A stretch of 64,000 bases of DNA, from contig MU858048.1 in the NCBI GenBank assembly GCA_033297075.1, positions 434,001 to 498,000 on the forward strand. The letters are read 5' to 3'. Positions 1 through 10,616 of the stretch are shown piece by piece. Under the pieces are notes generated by a model. It did not search any database. It saw nothing but the letters and a program-made list of their open reading frames with translations, and had not been told where the DNA came from. The stretch is from Rhypophila decipiens. Its lineage: Eukaryota > Ascomycota > Sordariomycetes > Sordariales > Naviculisporaceae. Each line of letters starts with the position of its first letter. Positions within the stretch are counted from its first letter, which is position 1. Both the position numbers and the translations under genes were made by a program.

Positions 1-266
1 CGCAGGGTGCTACTTGCATGAGAAAGAAGAGTGTTATCTTTTCGCCATACGTCGTGAACTAAAGATGGAGATACTTCCCATCTGCCTAGCTAGCTAATCA
101 CCTAATTTACTGGGGCTATGAGACCCCGAAATCAACGCAAGAAGAAATCGCTACCCATACATGACATCCCACATGAGACATCCTACTTGACGACTGAATG
201 AACGCAACAACTTCCTCCTCCCCATCAAATTCCCGGTGCTCTATTCCGTCCTCGGTCAGGAATCAT

Positions 267-2963
267 TCACCACTGGCTAGCACCGGCATCTGCACCGTTG
301 GTGTTCGTATTGTCCCAGGTGGAAGCTTGCGCACCAGAGGCTCCATTGCCGTCGTCCCAGGTGTTCGCACCAGCAGTTGCGTCCCAGGTGTTCGCACCAT
401 CAGTTGTATTGCCGGTCTCCCAGTTGCTCGCACCAGCAGTGGCATTGTTGTCGTCACCCCAACTGGTTGCACCAGCGTCGTTGTTACCGCCTTCATTCTC
501 AGCCTCGACGTTTGGCGAAGAAGACCATTCACCAGGAACATGGGTACCAGTGTCGCTGGCAATCTTGGAACCACCTTGCTTGCCTCCACCCCTACCAGTG
601 CTGGCCTGTTTGCCCTTACCCTTGGCCGACGACCTGTTCACACCTGCCCGGGCTCGAGTATTCGGCGACAACAGAAGCATATCTTCCGGGCTTCCCTTGC
701 TAGGATCTATTGTGTACGCATCCATGAAACTCCTAGGTAGATTGCTAGGCCAGTCATCGGCTGGCGCGGCAGTATCATTGTCCTTGGTAGGAGAGCCGGG
801 GTGGCCTAGATCAAACAACACAGACTTGTTAGCACGGGCTCTCGGGGTATGCTGACCACCAGAATCTCTGCTTTGGGGGGGTACTCTACCTGAACCATTG
901 TTGTTGTCCGCGTCGCCCACAATGGAGTTGAAACCCGCGGCTATGTTGTCGTAGTTCATCTGTTCGTCCGCGGTTCCCAGGTCAGCAAAACCACCAGCAT
1001 TGACATTATTGGTGTTATCCCATTCGGTGGTTGGCACCTCATTGTTGTTGTCGGCACCGAACGTGTTCTGAGTGTCGTCGTTGCCACTGTTATTCCAGGC
1101 GGGTTCTTCAGCGGTGTTATCTGCGTTGTCATTACCACTGTTATCCCAGGCGGGTGCTTCAGCGGTGGTATCTGCGTTGTTGTCCCATCCTTGAGCACTG
1201 GTGTTTGCATTGTTATCCCACGTGTTGGCCGCAACCTCGCCGTTTTGGCTTCCGTTGTTCGCCTGTTCTGCTCCAAGGGCCGGAGAGCCGCTATTCTGGT
1301 TCTGCCCATTGTTGCCGTTGGACCCAAACCCAGATCCCCGTGGACTGGTGATACTGCCCTGCGAACCCCCTTCGCGGTGAGTGTAGATTTTGCAGCCCTC
1401 GCTTTCATTACCCCAGCCACTGCCAGGTGCGTCAATCTGACTTCCCATGACCCATACACTGGAACCAGAGCGAACTCTGGCGTGGATACTAGTGAGTTCA
1501 TCTCTGAGTGGTCTGCTCGAGGAGTGTTTATCATTCCTCCATCCGTTGGGAGGTTCTTCAAGTAGATGATTGTTGATTCTGATTCGGTCACCCGAGTAGC
1601 AGCGAATCAAGACGATCCTCTTTCCGCCCTTGTTCATATACTTCACAGCCGCACCTTCGCTCAAGAGCCAGTCATGGGCGTCCTCAGTTGGGAAATGGTT
1701 ATCAGATCTGGTGCCCATGTAGGCGCCATATCCATGCATGGGATAGTAGTTGTTGTTGTTGACAATGGCTGGAGGGTAGTAGGGGTTGAACGGGCCTGGC
1801 GGGTAATGAGGGTGATAATACTCGGGCCTCGGAGGGAGATAGTGGTAGCCTCCGGGAGGATAGGGGGCATACCCCGAATGGTAGACATCAGCTGGAGGAG
1901 GATAACCAAAGAAGGCCGGGTGACGGGCATCCATCACATGAGGATTTCCGGAAAGTGCCGGTGGTGGAAATCCTGGGGCAGGCCCGCCCGGTGACCGATT
2001 CGTGCCATCTTGAGGTTTGTTGGGAGATTTCGCTGGCGATGGCTTGGCATTGCCGTTGCTCTTCGTGGCTGGCTCTTCCTTTGGTGGCTCGTTTTTGGCG
2101 GCAGAGAGCTCTTTGTACCGCTTTTGAACCTCGTTCTTGCCTCTGCCGACTTGCTTCCCGATACTTACCCAAGTCTCATTAGCCGCCTTCATGCTCAGGA
2201 TGCTTTCGTCCTGCGCCTGTGTCCACTCGCCATGAGCACCAGAAGCGGCAGGGGCGGCAGGGGCTGCTTCAGGAGCAGCTTCGGGAGCAGGCTCAGGATC
2301 AGCCTCAGGAGCTGCAGCCTTTCCCTTGCCCTTGGCTTTCTTGCCCTGGCCTTTCTGCTTTGCGTCCTCGACTTCGGCGGGAGCTGTAGACTCGCCAGCA
2401 TCTCCTTCATCTTCCTTGTCTGATGAAGCAGCGGCAGATGACTTTCCGCTAGAACCTTTGGTCTCTTTCTTTGCCTTCTCCGGCTTGGTTTGAGTATCGC
2501 TCGACGCCGCATCTCCGCGGTTCATCGAGACCAAGATCTGGACCAGATCCTCACCGTTCTGGAAGCGTCTCGTCATCTTCACACTGTGAGACTTCTTCCC
2601 ATCTTGAGTGACAGTGAACTCCTGATCCTGGCCCATCTGCAGAACCTTCAGCCTCTCTACCATCATGTCCGGCAGTGTCGGGTCGCCAGTGGATTCTGCC
2701 CAGGTCTCGGTGAGGCGCTTAATAGTTTTATCACGTTGGCTCCTCATGTCGATAACTTCAATGATAGGTTCCGAGCTGGAAGCCTTGCGTGAACTGCCCC
2801 AAGGCGCGAATTTGGGAACGAGGGGATTGCCAGTCGCCATCATGTTCAGCATAGAATACCTGACGTTGCCTCTCTCAATCTCCTCGCGTGGGGGATGTCT
2901 TCGTTTGACCGGAGCGAAGGCCATAAGGGCCTCCTCGTTCTTCGATTTGCGTGGTGGTGCCAT
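267..2963 (-). CDS. SANT/Myb-like protein with Trp-repeat low-complexity tail
   Basis: Single open frame of 898 codons from an ATG at 2963 to TGA at 267-269. The N-terminus is basic (many K/R in the first 25 residues) and is followed by a conserved-looking globular part to about residue 150. A Lys/Ala/Glu/Pro-rich linker follows. At about residues 245-290 there is a SANT/Myb-like segment (GEWTQAQDESILSMK ... W ... GKQVGRGKNEVQKRYKEL). Next comes a Pro/Tyr/His-rich stretch (about 330-410), then a possibly folded part (about 420-530). The last 350 residues are Asn/Asp/Gly/Thr-rich with about a dozen evenly spaced Trp in contexts such as NTWD, QGWDNN, PAWDN and SWGDD. The SANT-like part suggests a nuclear or chromatin role, but this is inference and no function can be assigned. 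It is transcribed divergently from the DUF4202 gene across a 974-bp spacer. An undetected intron in the low-complexity tail cannot be excluded. Confidence 0.8.
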   Translation of the reverse strand: MAPPRKSKNEEALMAFAPVKRRHPPREEIERGNVRYSMLNMMATGNPLVPKFAPWGSSRKASSSEPIIEVIDMRSQRDKTIKRLTETWAESTGDPTLPDMMVERLKVLQMGQDQEFTVTQDGKKSHSVKMTRRFQNGEDLVQILVSMNRGDAASSDTQTKPEKAKKETKGSSGKSSAAASSDKEDEGDAGESTAPAEVEDAKQKGQGKKAKGKGKAAAPEADPEPAPEAAPEAAPAAPAASGAHGEWTQAQDESILSMKAANETWVSIGKQVGRGKNEVQKRYKELSAAKNEPPKEEPATKSNGNAKPSPAKSPNKPQDGTNRSPGGPAPGFPPPALSGNPHVMDARHPAFFGYPPPADVYHSGYAPYPPGGYHYLPPRPEYYHPHYPPGPFNPYYPPAIVNNNNYYPMHGYGAYMGTRSDNHFPTEDAHDWLLSEGAAVKYMNKGGKRIVLIRCYSGDRIRINNHLLEEPPNGWRNDKHSSSRPLRDELTSIHARVRSGSSVWVMGSQIDAPGSGWGNESEGCKIYTHREGGSQGSITSPRGSGFGSNGNNGQNQNSGSPALGAEQANNGSQNGEVAANTWDNNANTSAQGWDNNADTTAEAPAWDNSGNDNADNTAEEPAWNNSGNDDTQNTFGADNNNEVPTTEWDNTNNVNAGGFADLGTADEQMNYDNIAAGFNSIVGDADNNNGSGRVPPQSRDSGGQHTPRARANKSVLFDLGHPGSPTKDNDTAAPADDWPSNLPRSFMDAYTIDPSKGSPEDMLLLSPNTRARAGVNRSSAKGKGKQASTGRGGGKQGGSKIASDTGTHVPGEWSSSPNVEAENEGGNNDAGATSWGDDNNATAGASNWETGNTTDGANTWDATAGANTWDDGNGASGAQASTWDNTNTNGADAGASQW

Positions 2964-3937
2964 GGGTGCTCGTCTACCTCACCGGCAAGTGAAGGAGGGT
3001 TCAGGACGGTTGGAGAAGGGTGAGAGGAAAGCGATAGGTAGAGGAGAGCCGAGGTGGACGGATTGAATGGAAAGAATAAAGAATCAGAATGACTCTTTCG
3101 GGGAATGCAGTTGCACGTTTGTGCTGACGAGAAAGGCAGTCGACAGAGCAAACTGCCTGATGTTGCTTGAACGATGAATATGTCTTCTTTGCAGTTGTGG
3201 ACGCGACGAGGGTGTAGTGGCAGACTTGTAGAATCAGAGAGAAATTTGGGTTGAAATTACTCGACGACTCCAGACGGGGAAGGAACGAGGAAGGTGCAAG
3301 CAGGTCACCTAGGTAACCACTCTGCCCAGGTGAAGCTTGAAGCGCGACTGCTTATTTCGAGAAGGGTTTCGAATACCGGTACGTACGTACATGACTGCAA
3401 CCGGATTGAATGAAGCATCGGGGCCTTGTTCCCAAACACGGGGCACGACAGGACTGAACTCATTGTGAAGGGCTCGTCCATATAAGACTCTCCAACAAGA
3501 TGACACTTGAACAACTTGTAGAATTTTGAAAAGAGACGGTTAAAATAAGAGAGGTATTTGACCCTTCAGATACCCTTGAGAATGACCTCTCCGACGGCCA
3601 GGCGGAGGCCGAAACATCGAGCACATGGAGCTGCGCAGCGAACCGCACCTTACAAACTCATGTCAATTCTGGTGATGCCCGTGGCCGTGAAGTTGTCGAC
3701 CCCGGACTTGGCAGCTGCGGCTCCTCCCGCTCGATTCTCGGACCCCCACACGAAATTCACGACAAATTCATCGTCATACCCTTATCTTCCTTGATGACTC
3801 AGCCAAAGTGGGATATCCACTAACAAAGCTCTCGTCAACTTTGAGAAACGGACAAGCTGGAGCTCCGTTGACAATTGCTTGGCGTTAGATAAGACCTCAT
3901 TCATTATTATACTTTCATTCTTAAACTTCAAGTTAAA
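2964..3937. promoter_or_regulatory. Divergent intergenic region
   Basis: 974 bp between the start codons of two divergently transcribed genes (SANT-like on -, DUF4202 on +). It presumably holds both promoters and 5' leaders. Short open frames here are not protein-like. No clear TATA box or named motif was identified. Confidence 0.4.
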
Positions 3938-4625
3938 ATGGACATCATTGATCCTCTTGCGGCGAACTATGTCACCGCCCTCAAGCTCATCGATGCAGCT
4001 CACGCCCAAGACCCCAGGTCCGCTGAGGGCAAGGCAGGCCCAGTTCCTTATGAGCTCGATTATGCTGAGAAGATGACGCTCTGGCTGGCCAAGAGGAAGC
4101 CAGACCCGTCGCCAGCTCTGCAGCTTGCCTGTCGCGCTCAGCACTTTCGAAGGTGAGTCTCAGCTCTGTCTTCAATGATGTTCTGAGCCTCCGACCCTAA
4201 CATGCATGGCGTGAAGATGGGAAATCCCACGAAGCAGCTACCCCATGACCCGCCCCGGATATCTCACGTGGCGGGCAAAGCTAAAGTCGCAGGCGGCAAC
4301 ACAGCTCTCCGAGCTCCTGACGTCTTCAGAAATCCAGCCTCCCCTTTCGCAGGAAGAGATTGACCGGATTGCCGCTCTGGTCCGCAAGGAGGACCTCAAG
4401 AATGACGAAGAGGCTCAGATTCTCGAAGACGTCGCGTGCCTGGTGTTTTTGGACGACCAGTTTGACGACTTTGAGAAGAAGTCAGAGATGGACGATGAAA
4501 AGATCATCAACATCCTCAAAAAGACGTGGGCCAAGATGAGTCCTGCAGGTCACGCGCTGGCACTCCAGATGGACATGAGCGACAGGGCTAAGCTTTTGAT
4601 ACAAAAGGCTCTTGGGTTGAGCTGA
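3938..4625 (+). CDS. DUF4202 family protein (two exons)
   Basis: Exon 1 is 3938-4152 and exon 2 is 4217-4625. The 64-bp intron has a GTGAGT donor, a CTAAC branch-like site and an AG acceptor at 4215-4216. The join restores the continuous segment HFRRWEIPRSSYPMTRPGY, giving 207 aa. This RWEIPR..YPMTR..YL.WR pattern, followed by the acidic EDVACLVFLDDQFDDF segment, is typical of the DUF4202 family found in bacteria and fungi. Databases sometimes label such proteins glutamyl-tRNA synthetase-like, without proof of such an activity. Helical, soluble, no signal peptide or membrane span. The biochemical role is unknown. Family assignment is from recognised sequence pattern; the splice sites were read directly. 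Confidence 0.85.
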
Positions 4626-4995
4626 GAATCACGTTGCATATAAATTTTACACAATGGGAATTTTGATTATGTCATTGAGGGGCGAGATTTTTGGGTTGTT
4701 CGGAATCCGTGACCCCGCCGCCGGCCTCCGGTCCGCGGGAACAACCGAACCACGGCCCCGCCAAAAGATACGGGCTAAACACCCCCGGGACTCGCCCGCT
4801 CGGGACAGTCCCTCCCGAAAGTATAACGCCGACGCATAAGCACGTGGGCATGCTGACTCGGCCGCATATATGTAAATGTCTTGCTTTTGTTTATTTTCCA
4901 ATGTATCATGTTGAGTCGTTTCTACTCTGCTTCTCCTTTACACCGTATATATCACCATAATTACTTCCCCTTGACAAAAACAAAGTGTAAACATC
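4626..4995. other. Intergenic region
   Basis: 370 bp between two same-strand genes. It contains a GC-rich stretch (about 4705-4830) and an AT-rich part just before the next start codon. No gene or RNA is recognised here. Confidence 0.4.
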
Positions 4996-6519
4996 ATGTC
5001 ACGAATAATATCATTACATGAGCTTTCGCAACATGACTCTCTCATCAATGGCCTGTGGATAGCCATACATGGGGAGGTATACGAGCTCACCGACTTTGCC
5101 CCTCACCATCCTGGAGGACCAGAAATACTCGTCAAATTTGCAGGTCGAGACGCAACGGCCGAGTATGACAGAGTCCACTCGCCCTCACTTATAAAGAACA
5201 GCCTCCCTATATCTAAATACATGGGACGTCTAGACCAATCTACTACCAGCCCTCCTCAACCACCCCCTTTAGAATCCCTAATATCAACCCACGATTTCGT
5301 GACCGTAGCGGCCACATTCTTTCCACCCAAGACCTACGCCTTTGTCTCCTCAGCAGCAACAGACGGCATCACACACCGCCGAAACAGCAGCACATACTCC
5401 GACATAACCCTCCGCCCACGAGTGCTCCGCGATGTCTCGTCCATCTCGCTCGCAACCACCATCCTAGGACAAGCCGTGTCATCACCTATTTATGCCAGCC
5501 CGACAAGCCTAGGCAAGACAGTCCACCCCGAAGGGGAGAAGGAAATCGGGAGGGCGTGTAAAGAGCTCGGAATAGCCCAAGTCATCAGCACCAGCGCGAG
5601 TTTTACCGTTTCTGAAATTCTAGACGCCATCAATTCCCATCAGCAGTCCTCTTTTTCCAACCACCCCGTCTTCTTCCAACTCTACGTCGACCGCGAAACT
5701 CACAAATCCGAAGCTCTCCTCTCGACAGCATTTTGCCCTCCTCCCCCAGGAGGAGGAGGCGGGCATGCTCCTCTCCCGGTGTTATTCCTAACAGTCGACT
5801 CGCCCGTCGTAGGAAAACGCGAGGCAGATGAACGAGTCCCCCACAACCCAACAACAACAACAACAATTAACCCCCCCATGACAAACTCCCCCCCAACCCC
5901 CGACACAAAAGGATCCTCCCTAGGCCGCACAACAGCCTCTTTCCTCTCCCCCTCCCTAACCTGGAAGCAAACAATCCCCTGGCTGCGATCCATCCTCCCA
6001 AAAGAAACCAAACTCGTTCTCAAAGGGATCCAATCAGCCTCCGACGCATTCCTCGCTTCCGAAACGCCAGGTATAAACGGCATAGTCCTATCCAACCACG
6101 GCGGGCGGAACCTGGACACAACCCCCCCCTCCATCCAAGTCCTACTAGAGATTCACAAATTCTACCCGCAAGTTTTTGACAAGATAGACGTGTTAATCGA
6201 CGGTGGAATCATGCGCGGGACGGATATTTTCAAGGCCTTGTGTCTTGGTGCCAAGGGGGTCGGGATCGGCAGGGGGATTCTCTGGGGGTTAGGATCTGGT
6301 TATGGACGGGAGGGGGTCAAGCGCTATGTTGGGATTTTGAATGATGAATTGGAGATCACCATGGCGCTGTGTGGTGTTACGAATGTGGGCGCGTGTCGGG
6401 CTGGTTATGTGAATACCAGCGTGGTGGATCATTTACTTCCGAAGTTCTTGGGAGAGGAAAGCGGTGAGGAGAGCGGTGAGGATATATGCAATAAGAGGAC
6501 GAGGAAGAGCAAGTTGTGA
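4996..6519 (+). CDS. Cytochrome b5 / FMN-dependent alpha-hydroxy acid dehydrogenase (cytochrome b2-like)
   Basis: Intronless 507-aa protein. Residues 1-77 form a cytochrome b5 domain with both heme-ligand contexts (APHHPGGPEIL and YDRVHSP). Residues about 100-480 form the FMN-dependent dehydrogenase barrel. Visible landmarks are FFQLYV (active-site Tyr), TVDSPV, VLKGIQS (Lys), SNHGGRNLD (catalytic His and substrate-binding Arg) and DGGIMRGTDIFKALCLGAKGVGIGR (flavin phosphate loop; shown as separate motifs DGGIMRGTD and GVGIGR). The two-domain layout matches L-lactate dehydrogenase (cytochrome c), i.e. flavocytochrome b2, but the exact 2-hydroxy acid substrate cannot be read from sequence. Unlike yeast Cyb2, the first residues run directly into the b5 domain, with no evident mitochondrial presequence. 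A low-complexity Thr/Pro insert lies near residue 290. The C-terminus is a short charged tail. Confidence 0.88.
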   Translation: MSRIISLHELSQHDSLINGLWIAIHGEVYELTDFAPHHPGGPEILVKFAGRDATAEYDRVHSPSLIKNSLPISKYMGRLDQSTTSPPQPPPLESLISTHDFVTVAATFFPPKTYAFVSSAATDGITHRRNSSTYSDITLRPRVLRDVSSISLATTILGQAVSSPIYASPTSLGKTVHPEGEKEIGRACKELGIAQVISTSASFTVSEILDAINSHQQSSFSNHPVFFQLYVDRETHKSEALLSTAFCPPPPGGGGGHAPLPVLFLTVDSPVVGKREADERVPHNPTTTTTINPPMTNSPPTPDTKGSSLGRTTASFLSPSLTWKQTIPWLRSILPKETKLVLKGIQSASDAFLASETPGINGIVLSNHGGRNLDTTPPSIQVLLEIHKFYPQVFDKIDVLIDGGIMRGTDIFKALCLGAKGVGIGRGILWGLGSGYGREGVKRYVGILNDELEITMALCGVTNVGACRAGYVNTSVVDHLLPKFLGEESGEESGEDICNKRTRKSKL

Positions 6520-7280
6520 TTTTATGTGTAGAACAGAAAGATATTCTAGATATAATAATACTCGTAATCTTGCTATTCTGTTTAGTGTTGCTTACAAGAG
6601 AAGACGGAGGGGCGAACAAATGTACAAATTACTCTTATTATCTGTACAGCATACATAGAAAGAAAAAACAATAAAAAGCTCGGGGCACCCTTAGGGATGC
6701 CCCGCCGAAAAGAAACCAACTGCTTTTACGAAAGGATTTTTAATTTATTATTATAGGTAGGAACGGGGTTCGAACCCACGAGCTCTCGACTCGAGAGCTC
6801 CGGAGGCGGCGGTGGCGGGGTCGGAGCGAGGGGCAGCTTAACCACTTGGCCACAGGGCCAATTAGTCTCTGGTATTCCCCTCCCTATGGAAGAACGTCTG
6901 GTTTGGGGGGTTATATACCTAGGGATTGAAGGGCTGGGCTGCAATATGGAAAACCCCTTATTGTTCTCCAAGGTTCCTAGGAACTGTATTCAACAACTTT
7001 GGTATTATTTCTTGTCTACCAGTAGTATCCCATTCAAATACCAAGGTAGGTAGGCAGACATTTTTGTGCAATGTTTTTGTAAAGTTCCTTGACATTAAAT
7101 CCGCTACTGCTCCCATCATCTGAAAGTCCATCCTCACATGTCCAAATGGGTTGACCTTGGCCCAATGGAGCAAGAAAGATGTCATCTCCCAAATGTTGCA
7201 TTTCAACCCATTACCATGTTATTATGTGCGCCGATATGAACAAAAGAAGAAAACCTGTCCGAACTAATCGCCCATCAAAT
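6520..7280. other. Intergenic region with tRNA-like element and a coding-like fragment
   Basis: 761 bp between convergent genes. It contains the tRNA-derived element annotated separately. A minus-strand open segment (6958-7206) reads as protein-like sequence including HWAKVNPFGHVRMDF and RQEIIPKLLNTVPRNLG. It lacks a credible ATG-initiated gene structure, so I treat it as a possible relic. Confidence 0.35.
6753..6862 (-). ncRNA. tRNA-like pol III unit (probable tRNA pseudogene or SINE head)
   Basis: On the minus strand an A-box match (TGGCCAAGTGG, 6842-6852) is followed about 65 nt later by a B-box-like GGTTCGAACCC (near 6767-6777). The T-arm can fold as GTGGG / TTCGAAC / CCCGT. Between the boxes lies a perfect 10-bp inverted repeat with a 1-nt loop (6780-6800), like an oversized class II variable arm. 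The putative acceptor strands (GGCCCTG and TCCTACC) do not pair and the D-stem is imperfect, so this is unlikely to be a working tRNA. It is followed on the same strand by an A/T-rich tail (TAATAATAAATTAAAAAT), as in tRNA-derived SINEs. It could be an isolated tRNA pseudogene or a SINE copy. Confidence 0.4.
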
Positions 7281-8762
7281 TCACCCAGCCAACTCCCTAA
7301 CCTCGCCGTCTCCTCTTTGCGTCGGCAGCTCATGTACAAACTGCTGCTGCTGCTGCTGCTGTTGCGGTTGGTGCTGATTATACGCCTGATACGGAAGTTG
7401 TTGCTGTTGTGGCTGTCCCTGGGCAAATGGAAACCCTTGGCCCGGCTGCTGCTGTTGCTGCTGGGGTGAATACTGCCCGGGTTGAGCATATGCCGCCGTC
7501 TGAGGCGGATACTGTCCCTGCGGCGAGTATGCCCCTGCTTGTTGCTGCCCATACCCCTGTTGAGGATAGCCTGGCTGGCCTGGCGGTGGTGACGGCGTGT
7601 TGCTATAAACAGCACCAGGGCTTTGCCCCGGAGGCGGGGGACTCGCTGGGGGGCTGACTCCCTGGTCGAATCCGTATGGCGGCTTGGCGATGCTTGCGCG
7701 AGGATCGAGGTGGGCAAACCCTGCGCCCGTGGGATCGTAATAGCTCTGGTGTCCGTGTTGGGCCATGGCGGGTGTCGTGCCGGCCGGGCTCGCAGGGTCA
7801 GGGCCGGGACCTCCAGGACTTCCGGGGCCAGACGGGGGAGCGGCGGCAGCAGCTGTCGCGGGGGCAATGTTTGCTTTGCGCTTGTTGTTCTGGCGGACGA
7901 GGAAGAAGATGCCGAAGCCGATCAGAGCGAGAGCGGCGACACCTCCTACGGCTCCTCCGATGATGGCGCCGAGGGGCGTGGACGAGCCGCCGCCCGACGA
8001 TTGAGTCACGGGTGGGGTGTTGGTCGCGCCTGGGCCGAGCAATCCGGTGCGAGTTGAGCTTGAGCTTGAGCTCTCGCTTTTGGTGGCGGATGTATCTGTG
8101 GATGAAGGTGACGACGACGAGGCAGACGACGACTCGTCAAATGCGGTATAATATATCTTGTCTGTGCCCTGGGCTACACCACAGCCCAACAGTGTGTATC
8201 CTTCTGCCACATCGCCGGCGTAGATGTGTGTCAGGCAGTTGGGATAATCAGTGAAGCCGCACCACAGCGTGAGACCGTTGTCGGTTGTGAACTTGGATGC
8301 GTCGGCTGATTTGAGGCAGGTAGTCCAGACATTGCAATTCGTCGCAGTATCGTCACAGCATCCAACGTGAGAATTGACCTCATTGACTGCGCAGAACTGT
8401 GAGGTAGGACACCACATGGAGCTTGCTATAGGTACGCGTCAGTTGCGAATCTTCTTGTCAAGTCTGTTCACCAGCGCTGTTGCCATAGACTTACTCCCGA
8501 TTCCGTTAAGATAGCCGCAGGTATTGTTGTTCACCCCGCGCCCTTCTAGAGCGCCGGCAGGAAGGACGGGAGGAGAAGTAGGAGCCGGGGCTTGAGGCTC
8601 TTGCGGTGGTGCGATACCATTCATGCCCAGAGCTGGCATGAAACCCAGCGTCTCTTGAGGAGGAGACCATCGTTTCTCGTCGCCGGGACTCCATTTGAGC
8701 ACCTTTGCGTGGCCAAGGCCCAGAGCTCCCGCAAGAGCTGCGTAGCCGATGAGGTTCCTCAT
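7281..8762 (-). CDS. Secretory-pathway single-pass membrane protein with Cys-rich ectodomain and Pro/Gln-rich cytosolic tail
   Basis: Exon 1 is 8495-8762 and exon 2 is 7281-8425. The intron (69 bp) starts GTAAGT and ends TATAG. The product is 470 aa. A signal-peptide-like N-terminus (MRNLIGYAALAGALGLGHA) is followed by a short Pro-rich part. A cysteine-rich ectodomain follows (about residues 80-160; CG, MWCPTSQFC, GCCDD, NC, TTCL, LWCGF, NCL, GCG). Next are a Ser/Thr-rich, probably O-glycosylated stalk, a transmembrane helix (about 230-252; AIIGGAVGGVAALALIGFGI) with a stop-transfer RQNNKRK, and a Pro/Gly/Gln-rich cytosolic tail with polyglutamine. The layout is that of a type I surface protein, resembling wall-sensor or stalk-type membrane proteins of filamentous fungi, but no WSC or other named domain is certain. 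Function unknown. Confidence 0.75.
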
Positions 8763-10616
8763 TTTCTTGGAACTGTACCCGTAGGGTCACTTAAAGGTGA
8801 AGACGATTGACAATTGGAAGCTTGTCTAGAACAATGTCCAAACAGAAACAGGTCAGAAAGACGTTGGTGAGCCCATGTGAGTACGGAACGAGGGAAAGAA
8901 CAGAAAAAAGTCCAAGAACTGCACGCCACGCATCAAGTGGGAGAGCAGGGTCCCTCGGTCACTTAAGACAGACCCTCGGGGCGGGCAGCCAATGGCCCAT
9001 CTGGGGGGTGTGGGAAAGAGTTGAGGCTCATCAGGGTTCTGGCCGAGCCAGTCCTCCTCAGCTGAAGACTAGCTCATGTCCAAAGTGTAACCATTGGGAG
9101 GGGGTGGGAGCGGAACGACTTGACATGGACATGGATCTTTGCAAGGTTTCTGCCGATCAGCAAGCAGTTGGCAGAAGCTTCACCAGGCTGGCCGACGGGT
9201 TGGTCATTGTCCATGTTGTTGTCTCATGCCGTGGATATCCATTTTGTGGTTTTGTGTCCCGGAAAAGGTGTTTTCAACTTTCCCATCTTTATCGTGCCTT
9301 CCATCCTCAAAGCCTCGTCCACCCACAGAGCTGGTCCGGACCACACCAGCAGCACAAGGTGCGTCAAGTTATTGAGGCCCGAACCCCGTTCCAGGCAAGA
9401 GAAGCAGCGTGTGGCTTGCTCGCAACTTGCTGCAGGGATCGTGCTTTCCTTAACAGAGCTGTTCCTTGGCGTCGAAACATTTCTGCAGCCACCCATACAT
9501 TCGTCTCGTCCTGGCCAATCATATTCCCACTCTCACAAGAGGGGATCGCCGACCCTTGCAAAGCCTCGCAGAGCTTGTCCCATTTGGTAATTCCTGGGGC
9601 TGCGAGTGACATCCAGGTCGCACACGTTTGGTCTGGAATAAATTGTACACTTGGCTGGCAGGACGACCTGCCATTGCCAGGTTGGGCCAAGCTGCCGGAG
9701 AAGCCGTCTGTTAAGGACGATATCGGTCGGCGCTCTCTTTGAGAAATTGAGATCAGGCTCTGTGATGTTGTTATCGGATTCAATATTTGGCGTTCTGGAC
9801 TGTCCCTTTCATTTTTGAGATTTTCATCCTTCCTAGCTTGATGAAGGCTGTATTTCGCTCCGCGTGTTGGTAGACAATTGTTGGTAGTACTAGGCACAAC
9901 GACCAACAGCACCTTGTCCCCCTGCTGCTTGTCTTTTCTAAGTGGTATGTACAAACCAGCTAACCGTTATTATACGTGGTATAAATCCGACAGACCGGAA
10001 CGTTCGAACCCAAATGGTCTTAAGCTTAACAATAAGAAAGAAACGCAAATGCTTGTTCCTGCTAGTGTGAGTTTTACCCGGGCTTCACCCCACCCACTAA
10101 AAGACCGTTCTTTCTAGGCCGCTGGGCACGACATTCTGCAGCACCACTTCATCGATCTACCTACGTACTGCGTACTGCATCGAGTTCTTCAAAGCTGGCG
10201 AACGACATGCTGGCAACATGTCGTTTAAACGGTTCAAGATTAAAACCTCAACATGTCTCACGGCATGGATACCAGTACCGGTAGCACCTGTGATCATGTC
10301 CTACCTGGCTTCAAATCCAAGAAACATCCAAGGAGCTCTCTTGCATTTTGTCTATCCGTCCCCTATGCCCTCGTCTGTAATAGTGGTCCACTTCCGTACC
10401 TATATCGTCTCTATTAATGAGTGGGATTCCAAAGAGAAGAAGCGTAAACAGAATGAGCAAACTAGCCGGCCGCCCACCTCCCCACATACCCAAGCAAGCA
10501 AAGTCATCAACATGACCCTAACCTCATCCAGGAAACACATTACCATCTACCGACATGACATAAAGTTGATCTGATGTGGTGTATCGTAGCAGAACATCCA
10601 ATAGGCACGACTAGGA
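8763..10616. other. Long intergenic region without a supported gene
   Basis: 1.85 kb between the membrane-protein gene and the helicase gene. Open frames up to about 300 codons exist on the plus strand (8807-9742), but the translation is compositionally unlike protein and has no recognisable motif. I see no RNA gene, repeat or mobile element. Confidence 0.4.

Noticed and set aside
8807..9742. 311-codon plus-strand open frame between two genes
   Set aside because: The translation has no recognisable motif, unusual composition and no start or splice context. It is probably a chance frame in GC-balanced intergenic DNA.
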